Origin: Chitinophagaceae bacterium | Lineage (GTDB): Bacteria; Bacteroidota; Bacteroidia; Chitinophagales; UBA10324 | Direction: 5' to 3' | Assembly: GCA_023251195.1 (NCBI GenBank) | Contig: JAHEZG010000002.1 | Location: forward strand, 3,106-15,826 | DNA: 12,721 nt | Shown here: positions 1 through 7,564 of the stretch, piece by piece | Layout: the number at the start of each line of letters is the position of its first letter | Position numbering within the stretch: the stretch's first letter is position 1 | Notes under the pieces: generated by a model | What the model was told of the DNA's origin: nothing | What the model saw: only the letters and a program-made list of their open reading frames with translations | Database searches by the model: none | Translations under genes and position numbers: made by a program

Positions 1-3000
1 TCTCTCTGCCACCAAGGAAAGCAGTCTGGTAAAAAGCAGGCTGACCAAGTGTAACAGTTCCGCCGATTCGTTCGGCAACCACGATTGTTGAACGCGAATT
101 GATGCTTTTGAACAAAGCAATCTCACCATTAAATTGAGCATAGTTGCGGGAGTAGGAGTTCAACCCTCCATAACCAAGCAACTGAAAGTTGATGTACGAA
201 CCATACTGCGGCAAACGAATATCATTTCTTTTATCACTGATAAAATTGAGTGCAATGCCACCATGCATTTTTTCTTTTGAAATGGTCAGCGAATCATAAG
301 TGCGAACGAGATTCGTGGATTCAATAAAACGGTTTGTATTGTTCGAAGCATCATATTGATAGATTTGAAACGAAGGTCCCATACTGAAACTCGTGCTCTT
401 CCTGCTTTTCCAGCGAATCGCAGGATCAACATTAAAAATATTGTAGCGGGCAAGGTAGAATCGTTTACTGATTCCGCTGGTAATGATTGGCGTTTCGTTT
501 CCGGTGCCGAAATAATTTTGCGTGTTAATGGGCACCATCGCATTTGCACTTAATGTAAAATCTGCCTTGTTAAAGGTGTGCAGCCACTCACCTTTGTACT
601 TAATGCTGAATGCCTGCGTGCTGAAAGAGTGCGCGCCAATAATCTGCTGCGCACTTCCGTAAGGAACTTTTCGGAAACCCTGGTGCACATATTTTATTCC
701 GCCGCCGAGAATTAATCCATCGTCAATGTTGAATCCGAAGGCAACGAGCGGCAGCACCACATTGTAACGGTTGGTGGGAACGAATGCAGTTTTGGTGCTG
801 TCGTTTGAAAAGTGTTTGCTGAGGCGACCGCGCTTTCCTTCAATCACTACACTCTTTCGTTTTCCATACACATCAATGCTTTTGTGTGCGGTTATGATGT
901 TGTAATTTTTATTTCCACTGTTGCCGATGATGCGCAGCTTGATAGATGAATGCTGATTGTTGACGATGATGCTGTCGTTTCCTTTGCCGGTATAGAGGCG
1001 TATTTCGTGTGTGACCTTGGAGTCGAAGGTTTTTTTGAAGTAAATGTTTTTCGCTGAACCGTTATCGGAGAGTTTATAAATTGAAATGGTTAAAGCATGC
1101 CTGGTGCTGTCGGTAATTTCGATGAGTTCGTTTTTATCGGAGCATTGTATGTCAACAATTTTGTTGAGCGAAAAATAATATTCGCTCATCGCGTTGCTGA
1201 TGTTATCGCGACGGAGTTTCATTTCGGCGAGCATCTCATCGTGACTAAAATTGTAAATGACTTTCGGTAAAGTTTGCAGCGATGCTTCTAAAGCAGAATC
1301 GGAAAGTGCGGCAACAAATTCATTCGTCAGTTTCATCCACTCATCGTAACTCCATTCATTCAGAAACCGTCCGTTCAGATATTTTCCATTGAAGAAAGAA
1401 TAATTCACGGCATGTATGTACGATTTGAATCCGCGGATTTTAGGTTGAATCCATTTGCGCGAAGCGATGTTTGGAAGCAATCCTTCGTTCACACAAAATG
1501 CCTGGTCACGGTCCTTCGGCATTGGTAAATATTTTTTTGCAGAATCATTTCCAACATTCACCCATCGCCACTGCCCCTCGTGTCGGTCCCAGTCGCCGAT
1601 AAATAAATCGAGCAACCGTGCACGGAAAAAAGTCGTATCGTCAATGGAATTGTTGTTGTCTTTATCCAACTTGTCGAGCATCTTAAAAGTGTTCGATGAT
1701 TTGCCAAGCGGCTCGCGCTCTTCCAATAAACAAACCGTGTTTGCAAATTGCGAATTGTAAATTCCCAATAAAGTATCAGGCGAAACATATCCGATGATTG
1801 GATTGGAGTGCGGAATCTTTACTGCATCAGATAACACCGGAATCATGAGCGCACCAAAAGGATTTTGTGCACTCATTGCATCCTTCAGCCAACTCTTAAC
1901 AAAGGTTGCTCTCAATACTTCGGGTAATAAATTCTCCGGAAATTTTTCGACACTGCGCAGCACATATTCATTTCCGAGTTTGTCTTCGAGCCGAAGTGAA
2001 TGTGTTTGCATTCCGCCACCACGCATGGTCGGTGTCAATCCGCCTTTTATGTGAGAGATTTTTAAAACAGGCATTGTTGAATAGGCACCGTATTCTTTCC
2101 GATAATTTTCTCCGAAGAAATTTCTGTGGAAATTATTTACGCTGTCATATTGTGCAAACACGGGAATGGAAATGCTGTCTTCATTATATTCTTGAATTGC
2201 TGAATCTTCTTTGAATTTAAAACTTGTATAGGGTTGCGTGTAAGTGAAACCAACTGTAACAGTGGTATCGTGTTGCACATAGTAAGTAAATCGTACGCTG
2301 TTACCGGGCAGCAAATCGGCTGTAGTAAATCCCGCATCGCTTTCCCGGTAAAGCGCGTGTTTATTTTTTTTGATGAAGCGGTGTTTTCCTTCCACACCTG
2401 TTATCACCTGTAACTGTTTTCCTTTTATCAATTGCATCCCCGGTTCGTGACCGCTCACATGAACGATGTTCGGCATGCCGGGATACAACACATCCACCTG
2501 CCGAATCATTTTCTTATACAACGGATGACCAATATCCTGCGGAGTGGCGAAAGTGTTTTTATAAAAAACATACAGCGAACCAATAACAGGCAATGGAATG
2601 AAAAGGTTTTTATTCAAATCAGTCAGTGGAAATAAATGTTCCTTCAGCGAATAGTGACCACCGTGCATTCCGTAACTGTCAAACGGGTGATGCGACACGA
2701 GCAGAATAACTTTGTAGCGGTTTTTATTTATCAGTTCGGAAAGTGCATCACTCACTTCCTGTCGCGTGGAACAATTGCAATCAGCCTCTTCATTTGATTT
2801 ATCAAACTGGTACAGCCACCATTCAGAATCGAATGCTATGATGACCATGCTGTCGCCGACATTGATGGAAATGGGGTCGGGGCAACCATCCACCGGAAGC
2901 ATCTGTAACAGTGAATCCTGTAATGAGTTAATGTAGTTCCATTGTTGTTTTATTTTTTGCATTCCATCGGGAGCGCCTTTGTCCCAATCAGCATCACCCG

Positions 3001-3310
3001 AAATAAAACAGACGGGAGCGCCTTCGTTAGTAAAACTTTTATACTGCGATTCGAGAATCTTTTTTGCTGCTGCTTCTTTGTCGCCGCCATTTAACGGATA
3101 ACCATTTGGCAAAATATTATCACCGAGAAACAACACGGTGGTTTTGTTTTCGATTACCTGTTGCGATGCAGATTTAATTATTGATTGCTGTGAATTATTT
3201 ATTGCTCCGGCATTGCCGATAAATATGACGCGATGCAAAACGGAATCCTGTGCATGCAAAATTTGTGTTGCAGCGAAAAGGCAAATGAAAAACAGGAAAT
3301 TTTTTTTCAT
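1..3310 (-). CDS. Exported phosphoesterase-like / kinase-like / BamA-type outer-membrane barrel protein (3' end missing)
   Basis: The reading frame is open from the ATG at 3308-3310 to the window edge (1103 codons, no stop), so the C-terminus lies outside. Residues 1-20 form a signal peptide ending LHA|Q. Residues ~27-305 match the calcineurin-like phosphoesterase layout (LGDN 62-65, SGDADWD 104-110, SHHP 206-209, SGHE 286-289), but several metal ligands are replaced: N33 where Asp is expected, GDAD where GNHD is expected, and GHEP where GHEH is expected. Residues ~425-640 carry kinase-like signatures: a glycine-rich stretch 431-433, VLRSVEK ending at K456, DWDRHEGQW 573-581 and KDRDQAF 599-605. 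From ~840 onward alternating beta-strand sequence leads into LGGRE at the window edge, as in Bac_surface_Ag/BamA-like barrels (usually GG...LRG). I infer that the barrel lies in the outer membrane with the enzyme-like part in the periplasm. The ATG directly abuts the upstream stop codon, suggesting translational coupling. Overall architecture is confident; any enzymatic activity is not. Confidence 0.85.
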   Translation of the reverse strand, partial: MKKNFLFFICLFAATQILHAQDSVLHRVIFIGNAGAINNSQQSIIKSASQQVIENKTTVLFLGDNILPNGYPLNGGDKEAAAKKILESQYKSFTNEGAPVCFISGDADWDKGAPDGMQKIKQQWNYINSLQDSLLQMLPVDGCPDPISINVGDSMVIIAFDSEWWLYQFDKSNEEADCNCSTRQEVSDALSELINKNRYKVILLVSHHPFDSYGMHGGHYSLKEHLFPLTDLNKNLFIPLPVIGSLYVFYKNTFATPQDIGHPLYKKMIRQVDVLYPGMPNIVHVSGHEPGMQLIKGKQLQVITGVEGKHRFIKKNKHALYRESDAGFTTADLLPGNSVRFTYYVQHDTTVTVGFTYTQPYTSFKFKEDSAIQEYNEDSISIPVFAQYDSVNNFHRNFFGENYRKEYGAYSTMPVLKISHIKGGLTPTMRGGGMQTHSLRLEDKLGNEYVLRSVEKFPENLLPEVLRATFVKSWLKDAMSAQNPFGALMIPVLSDAVKIPHSNPIIGYVSPDTLLGIYNSQFANTVCLLEEREPLGKSSNTFKMLDKLDKDNNNSIDDTTFFRARLLDLFIGDWDRHEGQWRWVNVGNDSAKKYLPMPKDRDQAFCVNEGLLPNIASRKWIQPKIRGFKSYIHAVNYSFFNGKYLNGRFLNEWSYDEWMKLTNEFVAALSDSALEASLQTLPKVIYNFSHDEMLAEMKLRRDNISNAMSEYYFSLNKIVDIQCSDKNELIEITDSTRHALTISIYKLSDNGSAKNIYFKKTFDSKVTHEIRLYTGKGNDSIIVNNQHSSIKLRIIGNSGNKNYNIITAHKSIDVYGKRKSVVIEGKRGRLSKHFSNDSTKTAFVPTNRYNVVLPLVAFGFNIDDGLILGGGIKYVHQGFRKVPYGSAQQIIGAHSFSTQAFSIKYKGEWLHTFNKADFTLSANAMVPINTQNYFGTGNETPIITSGISKRFYLARYNIFNVDPAIRWKSRKSTSFSMGPSFQIYQYDASNNTNRFIESTNLVRTYDSLTISKEKMHGGIALNFISDKRNDIRLPQYGSYINFQLLGYGGLNSYSRNYAQFNGEIALFKSINSRSTIVVAERIGGTVTLGQPAFYQTAFLGGRE

Positions 3311-5371
3311 CTAATCGTATGAGAATTTCATAATAGAAGCCTTGGTGCCGTCGCTTTTTTCATTGGAGATATAGAGGTTGCAATCATTGTCAAATGCTAT
3401 GCCTTCGGGCTGGCGAAAGATGGATGGCTTGAGGGGATAAACTTCTTTCACTTTCCAATCACTATCGGTAACCACCAATAATTTATTTACAGATGAAATG
3501 ATGTACCATTCATTGGTACACGGATTTAACGCAAGACCTGAAGGACGAAAGTCAATTTTTTTATCGTCTGATTTCGCTTCAATTTCTTTTACATCAACAA
3601 AAAATTTTCCATCGGCAACGATGATGCCTTCTTCTGAAATTTTAAAAATGTAGCCCTTGCATTTATCGTTGCTGCCATCCTTGCTGTGCTTGGTCAAAAC
3701 AAACAACTGGTTGGTGGTTTCGTTGGCGCTGATGCTTTCGTATTCGCCATCGGGCAACATTTTTTTCCATTCATTGGCTGTATCAACTACTGCATTGCGT
3801 GATTGGTTAAAAGGAAAAGTAACGAACACACCATCGCTTCTTAAAAGAATAACATACTCATTGCAAATGGCGAGGTCTTCGTAATCGCCCTTCTTTCCGA
3901 ATTTGGAAATGATTTCGTTTTTATCACCCATTTGAAAATGAAAAAGTTTTGAACTTTCATCTTCTTCAGTATAAACAGTATCAGAATTGCCCTTGTAAAA
4001 TGCAATGCCTGATGCTTCACTGAGTGCATCGGGCAGCGATACTCTTTCCGGATGAGTGAGGTGATATTCGGTTGGGTTTTTTATTTCGGCATTCATCATT
4101 GTTGTTTGTATGGCTATCGGTGTGAAAAACATAATAGCTATTACATAGGCAATTACTGAAGCAATTAATCCCCACATAAAAATGTTGTAGGATATGCGGA
4201 GCATCTTGTATTTTCTGCCAAGTACCACGCCCTGCGCGTGCACATCGTGAATTAATGTTTCGTACAAAAAATTCCGGTCTTCCATTACACTATACATTCC
4301 TGCGGTGTAAACAGGTAACGACATTTTATAAAAATTTCCGAAGAACAAAAGGTTTGCTTTTTTTTCGGTTATGTCTGTTTCAGTAAATACACCATCCGGA
4401 ATTGAAGGTCGGGTTGCTAAAACAGAAAAAATAATGGTGATTAAACTAACAGTAATAAAAAGAATAGAAGGATAGACCAAAGAATTTGTGGGGTCCAATT
4501 TGCGCAGGAGCACTCCAAGTATAATGGATAGTATAATTGAATTTACAGTAATCATGATGTGCGCTTTGTTATCAGCCATATCACTCAGCCGCTGATTATT
4601 ACCCGATGTAATACGAAACATGGTTTGAATGCCGCGGCTGGCAGGCGCATCTTTTGCGTTCAGCTCTTCCTGTTTTTCGTTCTCTTTCTCCCCGAGCTCT
4701 TTGTTGTAATGATTTTTTTTCACAGTTGTAATTTTTGTATCACCGTCCTCATCTTTTACTTCATGCTCTTGTTTTGATTGGAGTCGGAGCAGATTTTCCT
4801 TTTTTTTTTCGCCTAACAAATCGTTGCAGTAATCAGTGAAGTAATGATGCTCTTCTAAGAGTTTGATTGTTTGAGCGCGCCATACTTTTTTCTTTATCTC
4901 AATTCCGTTAATGGCTTCAACTTCTTTGTGTAACAGTTTATTCCGCACAGCAAAATCATCCGTGCCGAGATGAAACAAATCCGCATCACAGATGATTTGC
5001 TCCATTAAATTTTTTGGTTGTTGCGGCATTCGTGTGGCGAGAATGCACTCTTTCACACCGAGAATAATTTCTTCAATGATTCCTTTATCCGATAAAAATT
5101 TTTCAGCAATGTCGGCACCTTTTTGTTCGTGATGTTCAACAACAGTGAAGTAACCGATATCGTGAAACCAAGCAGCAGTTTTCACTATAAAATTATCCCG
5201 CTCATTGAGCTTGTAGTGAGCGGACATTTGCTCTGCTGCTTCAGCTACACTCATTGTATGCACGAGATTGTGATACAGTAATTTATTGTTTGTGATGTCG
5301 TTGAAATACGACCGCACATATTTTTTTACTTCTGCTAAATGTTTTGAATAATCTTCAGTAACTGAATTCAT
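3311..5371 (-). CDS. HD-domain / DUF5706 (Pycsar-effector-like) membrane protein fused to a SdiA-regulated-type beta-propeller
   Basis: This 686-residue protein has three parts. Residues ~10-185 are an HD phosphohydrolase domain with putative metal ligands H34/H38 (YHNLVHT), H70-D71 (WFHDIGY), H80-H81 and D129/D131 (CDADLF). A highly charged linker covers 186-243. Residues ~245-420 match DUF5706, the Pycsar effector TM family (GIQTMFRITSGNN at 247-259, then RLSDMADNKAHIM), with hydrophobic segments near 272-289, 300-320 and 396-420. Residues ~440-686 resemble an SdiA-regulated/YjiK-like beta-propeller (SEASGIAFY 451-459, GDYEDLAI 495-502, RPSGLALNP 609-617, QPEGIAFDNDCNLYIS 654-669). Three membrane passes from a cytoplasmic HD domain would put the propeller in the periplasm. 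HD domains of this kind hydrolyse phosphoesters, often nucleotides; the substrate here is unknown. No Pycsar cyclase is present nearby, so a defence role is not supported. The gene ends one base before the ATG of the large phosphoesterase-like gene and starts 29 bases after the 64-residue membrane protein gene. Confidence 0.9.
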   Translation of the reverse strand: MNSVTEDYSKHLAEVKKYVRSYFNDITNNKLLYHNLVHTMSVAEAAEQMSAHYKLNERDNFIVKTAAWFHDIGYFTVVEHHEQKGADIAEKFLSDKGIIEEIILGVKECILATRMPQQPKNLMEQIICDADLFHLGTDDFAVRNKLLHKEVEAINGIEIKKKVWRAQTIKLLEEHHYFTDYCNDLLGEKKKENLLRLQSKQEHEVKDEDGDTKITTVKKNHYNKELGEKENEKQEELNAKDAPASRGIQTMFRITSGNNQRLSDMADNKAHIMITVNSIILSIILGVLLRKLDPTNSLVYPSILFITVSLITIIFSVLATRPSIPDGVFTETDITEKKANLLFFGNFYKMSLPVYTAGMYSVMEDRNFLYETLIHDVHAQGVVLGRKYKMLRISYNIFMWGLIASVIAYVIAIMFFTPIAIQTTMMNAEIKNPTEYHLTHPERVSLPDALSEASGIAFYKGNSDTVYTEEDESSKLFHFQMGDKNEIISKFGKKGDYEDLAICNEYVILLRSDGVFVTFPFNQSRNAVVDTANEWKKMLPDGEYESISANETTNQLFVLTKHSKDGSNDKCKGYIFKISEEGIIVADGKFFVDVKEIEAKSDDKKIDFRPSGLALNPCTNEWYIISSVNKLLVVTDSDWKVKEVYPLKPSIFRQPEGIAFDNDCNLYISNEKSDGTKASIMKFSYD
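4800..4809 (-). other. A10 homopolymer run inside the HD-DUF5706 gene
   Basis: Ten consecutive A residues on the coding strand encode part of EKKKE at residues ~188-192, exactly where the HD domain ends and the charged linker starts. Loss of one A gives a TAA, and gain of one A a TGA, each within about 20 codons, so transcriptional slippage would yield a free HD domain. The frame given here is intact. Whether slippage happens cannot be told from sequence, and a sequencing indel is also possible at such runs. Confidence 0.5.
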
Positions 5372-5400
5372 AAAAAGTTGTTTGTAAAAATTATTGCCTG

Positions 5401-5595
5401 TTATGCTTCATCCTTAGTTGTTCGAACGAGACTGATGCCGGTAACGAAAAAGATGATTCCTAAAATTCCGAAAATGATGATGCCTCTTATGTCGCGTTGC
5501 GCTCCACCGGTGTTCATGAAAAGCACAGCGCCGTAAATCAATCCGATGATTCCTGCGGTGGTAAGTATTGCTCCGAAAATTCTTTTTAAGTTCAT
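5401..5595 (-). CDS. Small two-helix membrane protein, unknown function
   Basis: This 64-residue protein has two hydrophobic segments (residues ~6-28 and ~38-57) separated by a short loop, NTGGAQRDIRG, and a charged end, VRTTKDEA. The basic N-terminus (MNLKR) with the charged loop fits a helical hairpin with both ends in the cytoplasm. I do not recognise a named family. It sits 18 bases downstream of the PAP2 gene and 29 bases upstream of the HD-DUF5706 gene on the same strand, so it is almost certainly co-transcribed with them. The ATG used is the first in frame after the upstream stop and follows an A/T-rich stretch. Confidence 0.8.
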   Translation of the reverse strand: MNLKRIFGAILTTAGIIGLIYGAVLFMNTGGAQRDIRGIIIFGILGIIFFVTGISLVRTTKDEA

Positions 5596-5613
5596 GATTT
5601 TGTTTTTAGGAAA

Positions 5614-6591
5614 TTAAATTTTTGCAAGCGTGAGTTTGTTCAATTGCTTTTGCTCCGATGAATTCTTGTGCATGTTCCAGTTCATGCTTAAACCGGTTGC
5701 ACCTTTCGGAGAAGCAAAAGCACCGACTGTTACATTTTTATTCTGCAGGCGATGAAGAGATGGAATAGCGATTCCGCAAATGGCACCAATGGACATACCG
5801 GTAAGAATATCGGAAGGAAAATGTTTGAGTGCGCGAAGCCGCAGGTAACCCATTGCTAAAGCTGGAACAGTTGCCGCGGCATAAAACAGAATTTTCTTCG
5901 CACCTAATTCGGGATGATAATCGCAATAAACCTTTGCCATAAAAAAAGTAGCGGCAGTTGCAGATGATACATGCCCTGCGAAAAAAGAATTTCTATTGTT
6001 GCCGATATTCCGATCACCAACAGGAATGCTGGTGTAGTATGTCATCGGACGAAACTTGTTTTGAAAAGTCGGTCCGAGGAAACTGTAATTGAAAATCGAA
6101 AAAGTAATTGCCTGACTTTCGTAATACATAAGCAACAACTTCAATCCATCGTGACGAATGTTTTTATTGAACGCAAGTGTTACAGGTAAAATGAAAATGC
6201 CGGTAATAACATTGTCGCTCATCTTATCAAAGAAGACGCGCTTAGCAGGATCCTGCATTAAACCCCAACGATCAAAACGAGTTAACACATTTGGATTGAG
6301 TGCAGCGAGTTCTTCGTCAGTGATTTTATCTTTTCCGAGAATCCGTGGTATCGCAAAATAATCGCCGATAGTTCCTATTGCTGAAATTCCAATGGTTAAT
6401 CCAACTCTTATTTTATAAGGATGAATAAAGGATTGAGTTTTAGTTGTTGAATCAGTTTCTGAATTAGTCGAAACTGAGTTCTCTTGTGTTTTCAATAAAG
6501 AATCTGCCAATGAAATCTGAGCATAAGCATTCCTACTTATGGTATGGCTTATTATAAAGAACAAAATAATTTTCAGAGGAAATTTTTTCAT
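5614..6591 (-). CDS. PAP2-family phosphatase, exported, with a divergent first motif
   Basis: This 325-residue protein has a signal peptide (residues 1-24, ending NAYA|Q) and a PAP2 (type 2 phosphatidic acid phosphatase) domain at about 120-285. The third motif is intact (R251-x5-H257-x3-D261, in RLRALKHFPSD). The second reads FFAGH (H207 kept, but Phe-Ala replaces the usual Pro-Ser). In the first motif RP is present (R181-P182), but the usual Lys seven residues before the Arg is P174. The His nucleophile and its Asp partner therefore remain, while part of the phosphate-binding site is altered. Family members hydrolyse lipid phosphates such as phosphatidate or undecaprenyl pyrophosphate at the periplasmic face. 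Activity here is uncertain. The domain parallels the second PAP2 protein encoded by the rightward operon, and the two appear to be paralogues. It follows the YqaE-like gene by 23 bases. Confidence 0.9.
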   Translation of the reverse strand: MKKFPLKIILFFIISHTISRNAYAQISLADSLLKTQENSVSTNSETDSTTKTQSFIHPYKIRVGLTIGISAIGTIGDYFAIPRILGKDKITDEELAALNPNVLTRFDRWGLMQDPAKRVFFDKMSDNVITGIFILPVTLAFNKNIRHDGLKLLLMYYESQAITFSIFNYSFLGPTFQNKFRPMTYYTSIPVGDRNIGNNRNSFFAGHVSSATAATFFMAKVYCDYHPELGAKKILFYAAATVPALAMGYLRLRALKHFPSDILTGMSIGAICGIAIPSLHRLQNKNVTVGAFASPKGATGLSMNWNMHKNSSEQKQLNKLTLAKI

Positions 6592-6614
6592 AAATAATTT
6601 ATACTTGAAAAATC

Positions 6615-7247
6615 TTAACCCAGAATAACTATGAGTGCGAAAATGAAACCCGGTAACCAGAACAGAAGTGTCAGAATTAAATCAATCCAAAAGTTGGTAG
6701 TTATGGCACCTTCATAAAGTATTACTCCGAGTGGTGGAATAAAAAACGCTACAACCGCACAGATCAATTGATTGCTGCCGTGGTCATTTGTAACAGCTGA
6801 ATTCGAATTTTCTTTTTTGCTTTTTGGTTTTGAATCATTTTCGTTTGGAATGACTGATGCTTTTTTGTCAGTACTTATTATTTCATCATTTGATTTTACT
6901 ACTTGCTTTGTATCAATCTTATTATTGGTAAAAGGAGAGGTGGAAATTGTTATAGGAATTAAAGGAGTTATAACAGGAGTTATCAGTTCATCCAGTGAAG
7001 CCGTAAATATTTCATCTCCAACAATTGTTTGGTCAACATTATTTTTTTCGATGAACTCAGGTTTAGTAACCGCTGCATCGTGATGCGGATTTCCATGTCC
7101 ATGTTTTTCAATGTGACGGGGAGCGTGTTGCGGCTTGTGATTGTAATGCCCGGGAGCAAATGCCGGATGATATGATACCATGCACGATGACAGGCCAATG
7201 ATTACAACTAATAGTAAAGCTGTAATGGTGAGTAGTTGTTTTTTCAT
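6615..7247 (-). CDS. Lipoprotein-like protein with His-rich segment and C-terminal YqaE/Pmp3 domain
   Basis: This is a 210-residue protein. The N-terminus is a hydrophobic signal with a lipobox, LSSC, placing the acylated Cys at residue 22. Residues 27-56 contain nine histidines in 30 positions (HYNHKPQH, HGHGNPHH), a possible metal-binding stretch. A polar, Ser/Thr/Lys/Asn-rich linker follows to ~158. Residues 160-210 match the Pmp3/YqaE (UPF0057) family: a first helix ending in FFIPPLGVIL (168-177), a short loop AITTNFWIDL, and a second helix, ILTLLFWLPGFIFALIVI. Stand-alone Pmp3 proteins are only about 50-60 residues long, are stress-induced and sit in the plasma membrane, where they affect membrane potential and ion leakage. 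The long lipoprotein-like N-terminal addition is the odd part. First gene of the leftward operon, preceded by promoter copy A. Confidence 0.88.
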   Translation of the reverse strand: MKKQLLTITALLLVVIIGLSSCMVSYHPAFAPGHYNHKPQHAPRHIEKHGHGNPHHDAAVTKPEFIEKNNVDQTIVGDEIFTASLDELITPVITPLIPITISTSPFTNNKIDTKQVVKSNDEIISTDKKASVIPNENDSKPKSKKENSNSAVTNDHGSNQLICAVVAFFIPPLGVILYEGAITTNFWIDLILTLLFWLPGFIFALIVILG

Positions 7248-7297
7248 GAGTCAGTTTTTTTGTTGTTATCAATTGCAATGCTTTATGCTTTGCGATA

Positions 7298-7362
7298 CAA
7301 AGGTGACCCTATTGCTATTTAAGACTGTTACACAACTTTATACTTATGTTACATGATTCACA
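7298..7362 (-). promoter_or_regulatory. Shared promoter element, copy A (leftward operon)
   Basis: Read on the minus strand, TGTGAATCATGTAAC starts at 7362. The second half-site GTTGTGTAAC ends at 7327, which is position 36 of the element. The -7-like box CACCTTTG lies at 7298-7305, with 21 bases between. Copies B, C and D have exactly the same spacing. No -33 TTG is visible at the expected distance; the second half-site falls there instead, which fits activator-dependent transcription. The box ends 50 bases before the ATG at 7247. Confidence 0.75.
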
Positions 7363-7458
7363 CTTTGCAATTGAAAAGGTGCGGGGGAATTAGTCGCTTA
7401 CTTATTTAGCGGCAAATCACTTTTCACTCGCCTCTCGCTCTCATCAATTATTTAAATG

Positions 7459-7523
7459 TGTGAATCATGTAAAACTAATTGTGAATAGTGTAACGGTCTG
7501 GCTGAACACCGACTGCACTTTTG
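7459..7523 (+). promoter_or_regulatory. Shared promoter element, copy B (rightward operon)
   Basis: TGTGAATCATGTAA starts at 7459, the second half-site AGTGTAAC ends at 7494, and the -7-like box CACTTTTG is at 7516-7523. Spacing is identical to copies A, C and D. The first half-site reads ATGTAAA rather than ATGTAAC. The box ends 41 bases before the ATG of the lmo0937-type gene. Confidence 0.75.
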
Positions 7524-7564
7524 CTTCGTGATTCGTATTCAACGAGCACACTAAAAATAAAATC

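Larger units (their letters stand above)
7248..7564. promoter_or_regulatory. Divergent intergenic control region between the two operons
   Basis: These 317 bases contain no coding frame I can support. They hold two copies of the shared promoter element in opposite orientation, pointing away from each other (leftward 7298-7362, rightward 7459-7523). The 96 bases between the two TGTGAATC ends contain no clear additional repeat or stem that I can identify. Predicted 5' leaders are about 40 bases on each side. Confidence 0.75.

Noticed and set aside
36..62. GTGTAAC match inside the large barrel gene as a further promoter element copy
   Set aside because: There is no TGTGAATC at the required distance and no -7-like box in register. 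The match lies inside a coding frame on the other strand and is short enough to arise by chance.
1455..2214. Several open frames on the plus strand and in other minus frames within 1-3310
   Set aside because: They are shadows of the long minus-strand gene, whose translation is continuous and shows family motifs throughout.
4929..4935. GTGTAAC match inside the HD-DUF5706 gene
   Set aside because: A single half-site only, with no partner element, inside coding sequence.
3311..5371. A Pycsar anti-phage operon, suggested by the DUF5706 effector-like module
   Set aside because: No uridylate or cytidylate cyclase gene, nor any other defence gene, is present next to it. HD-DUF5706 proteins also occur outside defence operons, and the neighbours here are envelope genes.
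7363..7458. A small RNA or attenuator in the centre of the divergent region (CGCT...AGCG near 7393)
   Set aside because: The stem is four pairs with no promoter or terminator around it; nothing else supports an RNA gene.
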